Part shown: positions 17,462-26,187 of the stretch, one piece after another
How positions within the stretch are numbered: position 1 is the first letter of the stretch
Layout of the letters: each line of letters starts with the position of its first letter
Origin: Natrinema gelatinilyticum
GTDB lineage: Archaea > Halobacteriota > Halobacteria > Halobacteriales > Natrialbaceae
Length of the DNA: 64,000 nt
Assembly: GCF_024266705.1 (NCBI RefSeq)
Contig: NZ_CP100757.1
Coordinates: 1 to 64,000, forward strand
Direction of reading: 5' to 3'
Notes under the pieces: generated by a model
The model's database searches: none
What the model was told of the DNA's origin: nothing
The model's input: only the letters and a program-made list of their open reading frames with translations
Position numbers and translations under genes: made by a program

Positions 17462-18913
17462 CTAGTTACTTTCTTCGATGAGATTCTGAACAGTGCGGGC
17501 GATTTCGAGTAGTTCCGCGTCGGCGTCACGGGCTCCGACCGTTTGGATTCCGACCGGAAGTCCATCGATTGTTCCGCAGGGAACGCTAATAGCCGGGTGT
17601 CCGGTGAGGTTGAACAGATGGGTGTTGTTGTTGATCGGCGGCGACGAATCGCGGGAAAACTCCCCGAATTCGTACGCTGTCGTTGGCGTCGAGGGGCATG
17701 CGAGGACATCGACACCGGCCAGTTCGCTATCGACCTCGTCACGTAACGCCGCCCGATGTTCGATCGCGTTCGCATACAGATCGCCGTCGTCCCGGGTAAC
17801 GAGATAGGCCCCGATCAGGAGATACTGTGTAAGCGGGTCCGATAACTTCTCGAGACGGTTCGATCGCGCATTTGCAAACGCTGTCCCGAACGGTGGTTCC
17901 GTGGCAGCAGGTGATCGGTAGGGGCGTCCATTGCTGAAGAAATACATATAAAGTTCACTCATAGAGATCACACGCCAGATCGCTGATGAGAGCGACGTGT
18001 CGGGAAGTGAAATCTTGACCCGCTTTGCGCCGCGATCAACGAGTTGATCGATGAGGTCAGCTACGTGATTGGCGACGGATTCGGCGACAGGGTCGTCGAA
18101 TAACGTATCCGGGATGCCGATCGTGACTGATTCCGGGTCCTTCATCTCGGGATCCGCGAGAGCATCCGTCCTGGCTAGAACTGCTGCTCCGCAACTGGCA
18201 TCTTCGACCGAATCGGCGAGCACGCCGACGGTATCGAGACTCCCTGCGAGTTCGACGACGCCGTCTAGCGGAATCAGCCCCTGTGTCGGTTTGTATCCGA
18301 CGACACCGCAGTAACTGGCAGGGATGCGAACGCTACCGCCGGTATCGGTCCCCAGCGCGATGTCAGCGTCGCCCGCTGCCACCGCGGCCCCACTTCCGCT
18401 TGAGGAACCACCGGGTGTATGATCGGGCATACGCGGATTTTGGGTTGGGCCGTAGTAACTCGTTTCACCAGTCGGTCCGAACGCAAATTCGTCCATGTTC
18501 GTCTTACCGACGATGGTTGCGCCGGCTTCAAGGAGACGATCGGTAACGGTCGCATTGCGCGTCGGAATACAGTCGGATAGGATGCCCGATCCGGCGGTGA
18601 GTTCCACGCCGGTGAGTGCAATATTATCTTTGAGTGCGACCCTCGAGTCGTCTAACAGACCAGTTGCTTCGGGCTCTCTCACGGCGCATCTGGTGATGAA
18701 CGCGTTGTATGGATCGTCGGTATCGACTGCATGGATCGCCGGTCGATCGACCTTCTCGGTATTACTCGGCGGTCGGGATACAGGGTCCATAGATGCGATA
18801 ATATCGGTAATAGGTGCCGACAGCTCCGCTGCGTATTCTGGATCGAGACACAGTCGTAATTCGGACGTGAGGTCTTGTAACATCTCCTCGGAGATCCGCG
18901 AATGAGACGCCAT
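17462..18913 (-). CDS. Amidase signature-family amidase
   Basis: A 483-residue amidase with the complete Ser-cisSer-Lys triad: lysine 95 in ALKDNIAL, cis-serine about 171 in GGSSSGSGAA, and nucleophile serine 194 in DTGGSVRIPAS. The core also shows GKTNMDEFAFGPTGETS. It resembles GatA in this core, but there is no gatB/gatC nearby and the C-terminal half diverges, so a small-molecule amidase is more likely. In the island it could cleave the amide of a ring-opened nitrogen heterocycle, releasing ammonia. Start ATG 18913; ATG 18883 is possible. Confidence 0.88.
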   Translation of the reverse strand: MASHSRISEEMLQDLTSELRLCLDPEYAAELSAPITDIIASMDPVSRPPSNTEKVDRPAIHAVDTDDPYNAFITRCAVREPEATGLLDDSRVALKDNIALTGVELTAGSGILSDCIPTRNATVTDRLLEAGATIVGKTNMDEFAFGPTGETSYYGPTQNPRMPDHTPGGSSSGSGAAVAAGDADIALGTDTGGSVRIPASYCGVVGYKPTQGLIPLDGVVELAGSLDTVGVLADSVEDASCGAAVLARTDALADPEMKDPESVTIGIPDTLFDDPVAESVANHVADLIDQLVDRGAKRVKISLPDTSLSSAIWRVISMSELYMYFFSNGRPYRSPAATEPPFGTAFANARSNRLEKLSDPLTQYLLIGAYLVTRDDGDLYANAIEHRAALRDEVDSELAGVDVLACPSTPTTAYEFGEFSRDSSPPINNNTHLFNLTGHPAISVPCGTIDGLPVGIQTVGARDADAELLEIARTVQNLIEESN

Positions 18914-19001
18914 ATCTGACTAATTGTTCGGATCGCATAAAAGAATACCCATCAGTAGGGACGGACGACGGCCCCGTCCGTACAACATAGTTGAAACGGG
19001 G

Positions 19002-19460
19002 TTATGCCGCCGACGTTTCGGCAAACTGTGCTTCGATGTTCTCGGCCATTTGGTCGATACGCTTGTTGACCGTACTCTTTAGCATCCGAAAGCCGAGCGA
19101 CGCAAGCTTTCCGCTAACTTCGATATCCATCTGGTAATCGATAACCGTACCGCTGTCTTCAGCCTCCGAGAGCCCATAGTAGGTGTCAGCTGCGACATCC
19201 GTGTTACTGCCCGGTGCCGTGCCGTCTACAGCCACCGTGAACGATTCCGGCGGGTTGTAATCCTCGATCTCGATATCGACCTCCATATCGAGGGACACCA
19301 TTGAGATTCGTTCCGAGACCTTCGCAATATACGTCTGCTCATCTACTTGCGTAACGTCTTCACAGTTCGGGAGCACCTCTTGGAGAACTTCTGGCTCTTG
19401 CATCTCTTCGACAACAACGTCTCGTGGCGCATTGACTGTTATTTGGTCTTCGATTTCCAT
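19002..19460 (-). CDS. CoxG-like SRPBCC protein
   Basis: A 152-residue START/SRPBCC-fold protein. The pattern EDQITVNAPRDVVVEEMQEPEVLQEVLPNCE matches the CoxG opening, and the final helix (LKSTVNKRIDQMAENIEAQF) is amphipathic. CoxG proteins accompany Mo hydroxylases and are thought to help attach or couple them to the membrane and quinone pool. A CTTTATACC box lies about 25-30 bases upstream on the minus strand. A second CoxG-like gene at 41644-42147 belongs to the other island. Confidence 0.85.
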   Translation of the reverse strand: MEIEDQITVNAPRDVVVEEMQEPEVLQEVLPNCEDVTQVDEQTYIAKVSERISMVSLDMEVDIEIEDYNPPESFTVAVDGTAPGSNTDVAADTYYGLSEAEDSGTVIDYQMDIEVSGKLASLGFRMLKSTVNKRIDQMAENIEAQFAETSAA

Positions 19461-20184
19461 TCCACCTCTTCGTCACATGTCCACTGGTATAAAGGTTATC
19501 GTCATATTTTGTATAATATTGCGGAAGAAAAGCACTGAAATCCGTTGCTGATACGCCTTCGTTCATCCGTCAGTTATTGTTCCCGAAGAGAGAACGGAAT
19601 GCGGTTGGCATAGTGTGTCGTGCGATGGTGTATCAGTGAGCGCTCTCAGTCAAAGAATTCCAGGGATCTCAAATCGGGGATATCGAAGGGAAGAGGCCAA
19701 ATCGACCTGGAAGAATACGTCCGGTCACTCACTCTATTCTCTGATAGAGAACAACAATTTTCAACGAGAAGTACGAAGAGATCATTGCTAAGACTTGCTT
19801 CCAAGAGCATAACGCAAACACTATCGCTGACTCCGAATCGTTAATAGAGAAGATAGAAAGGGTTCGAGAGTAGGGATTCGAAATAAGTCAACAAAGGATC
19901 GCAGTGTGGCTGGACTCCAAAGAGTGCCCATCACGCGTTCCGAGGTTAATTCAGCAGGTGTCCTGTGTTATCGGACCAGCAGAACGGTTGAAACATGAGT
20001 AGATGAAAGAAGAACTTTCAGAAGTACTGTTATCATATACAAACAAGTTAAAGAACAATATGAAACGAACGAACGAAGAGTCGAGATCACCATCTCACCT
20101 GGCGGCCCATCGGTTTACAGATGTACTTCTGTAAAAACTGTCGAGTGCTAAGATTGTCGAATGGTATCAATCGTAACTGACCAG
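19461..20184. other. Decayed intergenic DNA
   Basis: About 720 bases, lower in G+C than the genes on either side, with only short frames broken by stops. I could not match any of them to a family. It is the left part of the junction between the two islands, next to the IS6-like element. Confidence 0.4.
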
Positions 20185-20203
20185 GGCACTGTCTAGATGA
20201 GAG

Positions 20204-20259
20204 TTTGAGGAACGAGCAGGTGGTGGCGAGATTTGAGGAACGAGCAGGTGGTGGCGAGA
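20204..20259. repeat. 28-base perfect tandem duplication
   Basis: Two adjacent identical 28-base copies inside the IS6-like element (the unit starts TTTGAGGAACGAGCAGG). It is probably a replication slip after the transposase died, or the cause of its death. Confidence 0.8.
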
Positions 20260-20260
20260 A

Positions 20261-20883
20261 GTGTCCATGCAACTCGCCAACCTGCTCAGAGAGACCTTTA
20301 ACGTGGACTGTGATGAGGTTTGGGAGAACGAGCGCACCCCGACACCCGTCAGGGTGTTCGGGGTGCGACTGCATTCAATGGGATTGTCAGTTCGGGAGGT
20401 CGTCCAGTGCTCGAATTACTCGGTATTGACCGGTCTCACGGCGCAATTTGGAACTGGACGCACAAACTCTCGGAGGATCAGAGCGACCCGCCGACGGCGT
20501 AGCCGTCGCGGGTCGCGGTTGACGAGAAACAGATCAAGGTAGACGGCGAAAAGAAGTGGTTGTATGCCGCGATCGACACAGACTCAAAGCTACTTCTCGA
20601 AATCGACGTGTTCAGCCGCCGCGGGACTGACCCCGCGGCGGCGTTCCTGCGCCGACTCATCCAGAAACACGATATCGCCGAGACAGCGTTTCTCGTCGAT
20701 GCTGGCGGCTATCTGACTGCCCTCGCTCGTCATGAATTGAGCGGTCAGCTCAACTACAGCGATCGAACCTACGTCGAAAAGTGGTTTCGGACTGTCTCCA
20801 TGAGGATCGACTGCTTTCACTCGTTCTGGCGGGGCAGTCCAGCCAGCACACGCCGCTGGCTGAAACGCTTCAGACACCACTAA
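20261..20883 (+). pseudogene. IS6-type transposase, frameshifted
   Basis: Fragments in order read VRLHSMGLSVREVV, then in another frame LELLGIDRSHGAIWNWTHKL, then from about 20515 VDEKQIKVDGEKKWLYAAID, LLLEIDVFSRRGTDPAAAF and YVEKWFRTVSMRIDCFHSFW. These match the helix-turn-helix and DDE core of haloarchaeal IS6-like transposases as I know them. The last part runs in one frame to 20883, and the residues after it (NHDRPNQALNGRMPAE region) fall past a stop. The gene is dead. Confidence 0.82.
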
Positions 20884-20953
20884 AACCACGATCGACCGAA
20901 TCAAGCGCTCAATGGCCGAATGCCGGCTGAGGGGGGCTGAACTAGACAGTGCC

Positions 20954-21295
20954 TTTCGATATAGAACCTAATATTCTAGGAACCACGATAATTCGTAGGG
21001 ATATTATGTTATATATTATTACTATTTCTTAGATATCGCGATATTAAAATCGCACTCACTATACATATAAAAGAACTATTGACTCATGGTATTATACATC
21101 ATGAAATATTGAATTTCTCTTCAGTGATGGGGCTGCGTGGCCATAATTTCAAGAGAAACTGCAATTTCAGCAGAGGGAATTTAATATCCCAATGCTTTTC
21201 CTATTGCAATTAGTGTATTTGGCTATGGTTTATATGTAATATTGCACGTACGTATTTTAGTAACCATTAAGTGAAGTGCTGTCTCATATACTATA
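20954..21295. promoter_or_regulatory. AT-rich upstream region of the SMC-like gene
   Basis: About 340 very AT-rich bases without a gene. TATTTTA at 21252-21258 is a candidate promoter box 38-44 bases before the ATG. An imperfect inverted pair (TTTCTCTT near 21113 and AAGAGAAA near 21152) may be an operator or chance. Confidence 0.4.
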
Positions 21296-23245
21296 ATGAG
21301 TCAGACTGATCCGGGTCAAAAAGAGGTGATAGTCGATGTCAAGAACGTCGGTGGGATTGATAAGACACGAGTGGAATTCCAGCCAGGCGTGACCGTTCTC
21401 TCTGGGCGAAACGCGACGAATCGCACGTCGTTCCTGCGCGCACTTATGGTCGCACTCGGGACCGACGATGATATCCTGAAAGCCGACGCCGATTCCGGCC
21501 GCGTACAGCTCCAACTCCATGGCAAAACCGCGACGCGGACGCTCGAATGCAAGAACGGCCATGTTTCCACTGGCGGTGAATCCTTCTTGGATAACTCGGA
21601 GTTGGCGGACTTGTTCGCATTCTTACTCGAAGATAACGAAGCGCGGCGTGCCGTTGAACGCGGTGACGACTTCCGGGAGATCATCATGCGCCCGGTCGAT
21701 ACGAACGCGATAAATCACCGGATCGATCAGTTACAACAGGAGAAAAAACAGATTTCCGAAAAACTGGGCGAACTGGACGACCTTGAAGAGAAAAAGACCG
21801 CCCTCCACCAGCGCAAAACGCGTCTGTCCGCCGAGATCGAGGAGCTGAAGGCGAATCTCAAAGCGAAGCGCGAGGAGATCGAAGCCGCCGACAGGGATGT
21901 CGAGGAGACCCGTGAAGAGAAGGCCGAACTCGAGTCGAAGCTATCCGAACTACAGTCGAAGCGATCGGAACTCGACCGCGTCAAGCACCAACTCGAGACC
22001 GAGTCCAAGAGCATTGAGTCGCTGCGAGAGGAGAAAGCGGATCTGGAGGATGAACTTGCTGAACTCTCAGAGACGCCGGCCGGGGAGATCAACGAAATCG
22101 AGCAGCGAATAGAGCGGCTCCGTGGCCAGAAAGAGGTCCTCGACTCGACGATCAACGAGCTGCGGAGCATCATCAGGTTCAACGAGGACATGCTCGAGGA
22201 CGGCGATACCGCGGTGTTCGACGCCGCGCCTGACGGTGACGAGGGGGGTGCAGTTACGGACAAACTCTTGGACGATTCACAAACGATGGAGTGCTGGACG
22301 TGCGGCTCGACTGTTGAGGCCGGGCAGATTGAGGAGACTCTTGAACGGCTCAAGGACGTCCGCAAACAGAAGTTCGAGAAGCTCAACGGCGTCCAGACCG
22401 AGATCGAGGAACTCCAGTCCGAGCGGAGGGCGTATGAGCAGCAACGGGACCTCCGAGCGTCGACCGAGGACCGGATCGAGGCCGTCGAGTCGGAAATCGA
22501 CGAACGCCAGGAGCGCATCGAGGCGCTCCGGAACAACCGCGATGAGTTCAAGACAGAGATCGAGGGGCTCGAAGGCGAGATCGAGAGGCTCGAAGACGAG
22601 ACGTACAGCGAACTCCTAGACCTCCACAAGAAGGCCAATGAGGTGGAGTTCCAGCACAAGCAGAAGCGTGCAGAGATTGAGGACATTGAAGCCGAACTCG
22701 ACGAGATCGACGATCGCCTCGCCGATCGCGAGAGTCTCAAGGCCCAGCGCGAGGAACTCAAAGACGAACTCACCGATCTCCGGACCCGCGTCGATCGCAT
22801 CGAACAGGAGGCCATCGAGGAGTTCAACACGCACATCGAGAACGTTCTGGACATCCTGGACTATGGGAACATAGCCCGCATCTGGATCGAACGTCGCGAG
22901 GCGACGGTTCGAGAGGAGCGCCGGAAGGTCGACAAGACGGCGTTCGACCTCCACCTAATTCGCGAGACGGAGGACGGCACGTCGTACGAAGACACTATCG
23001 GCCACCTCAGCGAGAGCGAGCGTGAGGTGACCGGTCTGGTCTTCGCGCTCGCGGGGTACCTCGTGCATGAAGTGTACGAGGACGTCCCGTTTATCCTGCT
23101 GGACTCCTTGGAAGCGATCGACTCCGACCGCATCGCGGCCCTCATCGAGTACCTCGAACAGTACGCTGACAACCTGCTCGTCGCACTGTTGCCCGAAGAC
23201 GCTGCCGCACTGTCTGACGACTACCAGCACGTCACCGATCTGTAA
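21296..23245 (+). CDS. Archaea-specific SMC-related protein
   Basis: A 649-residue SMC/Rad50-like protein. The head has a degenerate Walker A, GRNATNRTS, with arginine in place of the P-loop lysine. Two long heptad-rich coiled coils (about residues 125-300 and 345-545) flank a single central CWTC near 332-335, like a zinc hook. The C-terminal head reads HLSESEREVTGLVFALAGYL and ILLDSLEAIDSDRI, a Walker-B/D-loop region with serine where glutamate is usual. This is the haloarchaeal ASRP/Sph-like group, short compared with true SMC (about 1,150). It converges with rdfA (23537-24148); the same pairing is, to my knowledge, known for cell-shape factors in Haloferax. ATPase activity is doubtful given the altered P-loop. 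Confidence 0.9.
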   Translation: MSQTDPGQKEVIVDVKNVGGIDKTRVEFQPGVTVLSGRNATNRTSFLRALMVALGTDDDILKADADSGRVQLQLHGKTATRTLECKNGHVSTGGESFLDNSELADLFAFLLEDNEARRAVERGDDFREIIMRPVDTNAINHRIDQLQQEKKQISEKLGELDDLEEKKTALHQRKTRLSAEIEELKANLKAKREEIEAADRDVEETREEKAELESKLSELQSKRSELDRVKHQLETESKSIESLREEKADLEDELAELSETPAGEINEIEQRIERLRGQKEVLDSTINELRSIIRFNEDMLEDGDTAVFDAAPDGDEGGAVTDKLLDDSQTMECWTCGSTVEAGQIEETLERLKDVRKQKFEKLNGVQTEIEELQSERRAYEQQRDLRASTEDRIEAVESEIDERQERIEALRNNRDEFKTEIEGLEGEIERLEDETYSELLDLHKKANEVEFQHKQKRAEIEDIEAELDEIDDRLADRESLKAQREELKDELTDLRTRVDRIEQEAIEEFNTHIENVLDILDYGNIARIWIERREATVREERRKVDKTAFDLHLIRETEDGTSYEDTIGHLSESEREVTGLVFALAGYLVHEVYEDVPFILLDSLEAIDSDRIAALIEYLEQYADNLLVALLPEDAAALSDDYQHVTDL

Positions 23246-23359
23246 TCCGCCGCTTGAAAACGTCGCTTTTTGTCTGGCGGCTCGTTTCTAAGTCACCGAT
23301 CGCAGTCGTGGGCCCGACTGCCGATTCCAACGCTGGAGTTGTAACGGAATACCACTCTG

Positions 23360-23505
23360 CCATTACAGAACTAGCCCAGTAATGGGATGCTCTACTCTGC
23401 CATTACAAAACTGGCCCAGTAATGGAATATCCTACTCTGCCATTACAGAACTAGCCCAGTAATGGAATATCCTACTCTGCCATTACAGAACTAGCCCAGT
23501 AATGG
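23360..23505. repeat. Four 26-bp inverted repeats at 40-bp period
   Basis: Units lie at 23360-23385, 23400-23425, 23440-23465 and 23480-23505. Each has arms CCATTAC and GTAATGG around a 12-base centre. Arms are identical in all four; the only changes are in the centre of unit 2 and in the linker after unit 1. A degraded fifth unit may lie at about 23318-23350 (CTGCCGATTCC ... GTAACGGAATA). The period is exactly 40, about four helical turns. The array lies between the stops of the SMC-like gene and rdfA. It may be protein-binding sites or a bidirectional hairpin terminator. Confidence 0.88.
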
Positions 23506-23536
23506 GGTATCGACGAAGGGTGGCCAGCCTTCGCGG

Positions 23537-24148
23537 TTACTGGCAGTCACAGCCGTCGTCGGAGAGGAGTTCCGGGATCGTCTTGTGCGCGCTGCAGTCC
23601 TGGCAGACCACGGTGACGTCGACGAGGACGTTGAAATCGCCGATGGTGATCGCCCTTGCGGCTGCGAGCTGGTTGACGGAGGTCCGAGTGACCGCGCTGA
23701 CGCGGCTCTTGAGCCGTTGGATAGTGTCCCGGATGCGATCGGCCCGATCGGCCGATTCGGTTACTTTGCTCACGTCCCGGCCTTTCGTCAGGAAGGTGTG
23801 GACGGCCTGGTGGGTGACGAAGTCGCGTTCGAGCTGGTCGACATCAACGCCCTTGCGCTCCAGATTCCGTCGGACCGACGTGCGTTCGCCGCTGCTCACG
23901 TCGTCGTCCGTGAGGAGTTGATAGGTGTTGGCCACGAAGCCGTTGGTCGGCTGTTCGCCGGTCTCGTTCAGCGCGGCTTCGGTCACACGCTTGTTGAAGT
24001 ACTCGGCCAGCCTGCGTAAGCTCTGGGACTCGCGGCCGTCGCCGAGCCAGCGCTCTTCGAGTTCTGCCGCTATCCCGTCCAGCGCGTACGAATCAATGAC
24101 CTTCCCGACCTTGTACCGGCGGTCCGTGTTCGACACAGAGTCACTCAT
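23537..24148 (-). CDS. rdfA: Rod-determining factor RdfA
   Basis: A 203-residue RdfA-family protein. It starts with KVGKVIDSYALDGIAAELEERWLG, continues with SLRRLAEYFNKRVTEAAL, and ends with a zinc-type tail, VVCQDC then CDCQ. RdfA is required for rod shape in Haloferax and is found beside an SMC-related gene, as here. The ATG at 24148 was chosen (a second in-frame start is at 24154); a CTTTTAG box 26-32 bases upstream fits a leaderless transcript, even though an IclR relic ends 2 bases before the start. Several paralogues per genome are common in haloarchaea, so this may be an accessory copy. Confidence 0.88.
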   Translation of the reverse strand: MSDSVSNTDRRYKVGKVIDSYALDGIAAELEERWLGDGRESQSLRRLAEYFNKRVTEAALNETGEQPTNGFVANTYQLLTDDDVSSGERTSVRRNLERKGVDVDQLERDFVTHQAVHTFLTKGRDVSKVTESADRADRIRDTIQRLKSRVSAVTRTSVNQLAAARAITIGDFNVLVDVTVVCQDCSAHKTIPELLSDDGCDCQ

Positions 24149-24150
24149 AA

Positions 24151-24510
24151 TCAAGAGTCATCGGGAATGCTACTAAAAGCTGTCCATCGGTGTGAGCGCC
24201 TGCGCCGACAGCTGAGATCCTGGCGCTCGATGAAGGCGACGTTGAACCAAACGTCGTTGGTCTTCTCTACGAGCAGATCAGGGATTTCCTCCTCGTACAG
24301 GTCGCTTCGCATGGGCCGGGCGGGGCCGCACACGCTCAGTGACCCGTCGACCCGGCCGTGTTCGTCCTCGATCGAGGCCGTGACGGCTCGCACTCTGTCG
24401 ATGTCCTCCTCGTCGTTGAATGCGATGCCGCGCTCTCGGTCCTGTATGAACCCGCGCACGCCCGATACGTCCGGCGGCTCGTCGAGCGGATTGCGCCCCC
24501 GATCGCGGCC
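24151..24510 (-). pseudogene. IclR regulator relic (C-terminal part)
   Basis: A minus-strand frame preserves the end of an IclR effector-binding domain: RERGIAFNDEEDIDRVRAV, GRVDGSLSVCGPARPMRSD and LYEEEIPDLLVEKTNDVWFN. The winged-helix N terminus and first half of the effector domain are missing, and the tail runs on into unrelated residues before the stop. The intact IclR gene at 24737 shows how much is lost. The relic abuts rdfA. Confidence 0.8.
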
Positions 24511-24736
24511 GGCCTTGCCGATCTCGCGCTTGACACCGACACAGGTAGTAGCGTTCGGATTCAGGCCTTGTACTACGGCGTCCTGGTACCTCATTGTCGC
24601 TTTCTTCTCGGACGATGTCTAGGCGCTCTCCAAGGAGTACTCCTACATAACGGAAATCTAGCCGTCCTGGGCGTGTCCGTGTTGCAATGGCAGGTACAAT
24701 GGTGGCAGGGTGTTTATGTGGGAAGAACGGCGGGCG

Positions 24737-25510
24737 TTACTGGTAGGAAACGTTGATCTCGAGCTCGTTGGCCGTTCCCAGCAGTAGGTCTGGGATTTCC
24801 TTGCGGAACCACTCGCCCTTCATGCGGTGGGTCGGCCCGGAGATCCCGAGTGCGCCGCAGACCTGTCCGTCGACGTCCATCACCGGGACGCTGACCGTAT
24901 TCATCCGCTGGATGTATTCCTGGGTGGCGAATGCGACGTTGCGCTCACGGATCTCCGCCAGCTCATCGCGCAGGACGTCCGAGTCCGTGATGGTGTTGGC
25001 GGTGTAGCTCTCGAGGTCGTGGCGCTCGATGATCTCCATGACCCGCTCGTCGGGGAGGAAGGCCATGATCGCCTTCCCGGCCGATGTCGCGTGGATTGGA
25101 AGCCGCTTACCCAGGTGCGAGTCCGCCTGGACGGCGTGGGCGCCGGTCTCGCAGTGGACAAATACGACGTGGCCGCACTCCTCGACCAGGTACTCCGCGC
25201 GCTCATCCGTGGTTTCCGCGAGCTGGGCCACCTTCTCCTCGGCGAGTCGGTAGGCCTCCTTGCGGTTCCGGACGTAGTCGCCGATGTTGAGGAACTCCAT
25301 ACTCGGGTAGTAGCGGTACCCCTCCTGAATTACGTACTCGTTAGCCTCCAGGGACGTCAGGTACCGGTGGGCCGTGCTGTTGGCCATGTCGAGTTCCGAG
25401 GCGAGCTCCGATACCCGGGCCCCGTCCAGCTCTTTGAGTGTTTCCACGATGCGGAAACCTCTGCTAATCGACTTGATCACCCCGGCCGACCCCGCGTCAT
25501 TCTTTCCCAT
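24737..25510 (-). CDS. IclR-family transcriptional regulator
   Basis: A 257-residue regulator. The winged helix is ISRGFRIVETLKELDGARVSELASELDMANSTAHRYLTSL (about residues 14-53); the effector domain holds LPIHATSAGKAIMAFLP and VCGALGISGPTHRMKGEW, ending with IPDLLLGTANELEINV. Such regulators sense small aromatic or organic acids. Upstream on the minus strand are a box ATAATTTTAAATA (25537-25549) and an operator-like element just beyond, suggesting autoregulation. The adjacent divergent gene is the semialdehyde dehydrogenase at 26188. Confidence 0.92.
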   Translation of the reverse strand: MGKNDAGSAGVIKSISRGFRIVETLKELDGARVSELASELDMANSTAHRYLTSLEANEYVIQEGYRYYPSMEFLNIGDYVRNRKEAYRLAEEKVAQLAETTDERAEYLVEECGHVVFVHCETGAHAVQADSHLGKRLPIHATSAGKAIMAFLPDERVMEIIERHDLESYTANTITDSDVLRDELAEIRERNVAFATQEYIQRMNTVSVPVMDVDGQVCGALGISGPTHRMKGEWFRKEIPDLLLGTANELEINVSYQ

Positions 25511-25536
25511 TTTAACATGATAGAACGCGTGATAGT

Positions 25537-25568
25537 ATTTAAAATTATGGAATGCGGAAACGTTTCGC
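25537..25568. promoter_or_regulatory. Promoter and operator-like element of the IclR gene
   Basis: On the minus strand ATAATTTTAAATA (25537-25549) is 27-39 bases before the ATG at 25510. It is bordered by GGAATGCGGAAACG (25549-25562) overlapping a near-palindrome GCGGAAACGTTTCGC (25554-25568). Related words recur at 25622-25635 (GGAATGTGGGAACT) and 25745-25758 (AAAATGCGGAAACA). Confidence 0.45.
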
Positions 25569-26187
25569 TCGCGGATCGCCGCGGTTTGAGGGATGAAACT
25601 GCATCATTTGCTTAAAATCCCGGAATGTGGGAACTATCCCGAATTGGCGCGCGAATATCGTCAGCTTCCGTGCCACTATCACTCGAAATCCGTGCTATCC
25701 CGGCTCGTGCCACTCTTTTGTGCACATGGGCAGGCCACATTTCCAAAATGCGGAAACATGGGCTATCGAGCCTGCATCTTCGGACACTACGAATGTTACG
25801 TCTGATGTGTATGTGAATTCATCCTCGTTCACGCCCAGTAAACGTACTGCCTGGTGAGCTGACTCAACTAACAAGAAATCGAACGACTACTGGGATATAC
25901 GTGAGTAACGGCCTGGAGAGTCACTCCCAGTTGGGATTGTGCCGTCGGTGCTGGACATCCTCTCCATAACCGGAGGAAGGGTCGGAAATACTGGCCATAT
26001 AGGCGGTCTGACGGTCGTTTCCACTATACGGGAATAATTGTGTGAAGTGTTACCACGAGTGTCGCCAATCGGTGGGCGATCGGCGACGACGCCGGGAGGC
26101 CGTTCCCGATCACGGCGCGACCGAACGCCTCAAATTTATAATCAAAAACGCTACATGCTTTGGTCGTATTCGAGTTCGTGTCCACCG
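25569..26187. other. Divergent intergenic region
   Basis: About 620 bases between the IclR gene and the dehydrogenase with no convincing gene; short frames present are poor in acidic residues. It holds two more copies of the GGAATGCGGAAAC-like word and, near 26027, ACTATACGGGAATAATTG, which may belong to the dehydrogenase promoter region. Confidence 0.4.

Larger units (their letters stand above)
20185..20953 (+). mobile_element. Defective IS6-like insertion sequence
   Basis: A 769-base element bounded by a perfect 12-base terminal inverted repeat (GGCACTGTCTAG at 20185-20196 and its complement at 20942-20953). The flanks CTGACCAG and TTTCGATA differ, so no 8-base target duplication remains. 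Inside is a plus-strand IS6-type DDE transposase in at least two frames (see separate entry). A perfect 28-base tandem duplication (20204-20231 and 20232-20259) lies near the left end, in or before the lost N terminus. Confidence 0.82.

Noticed and set aside
17462..18913. GatA of the tRNA amidotransferase
   Set aside because: No gatB or gatC nearby, a diverged C-terminal half and catabolic context; a small-molecule amidase is more likely.
21296..23245. Rad50 or full SMC protein
   Set aside because: Too short, P-loop lysine is arginine, and no Mre11 gene is nearby; it fits the archaeal SMC-related group.
23360..23505. Possible CRISPR array
   Set aside because: The 14-base linkers between units are nearly identical rather than unique, the units are internally palindromic, and no cas gene is present.
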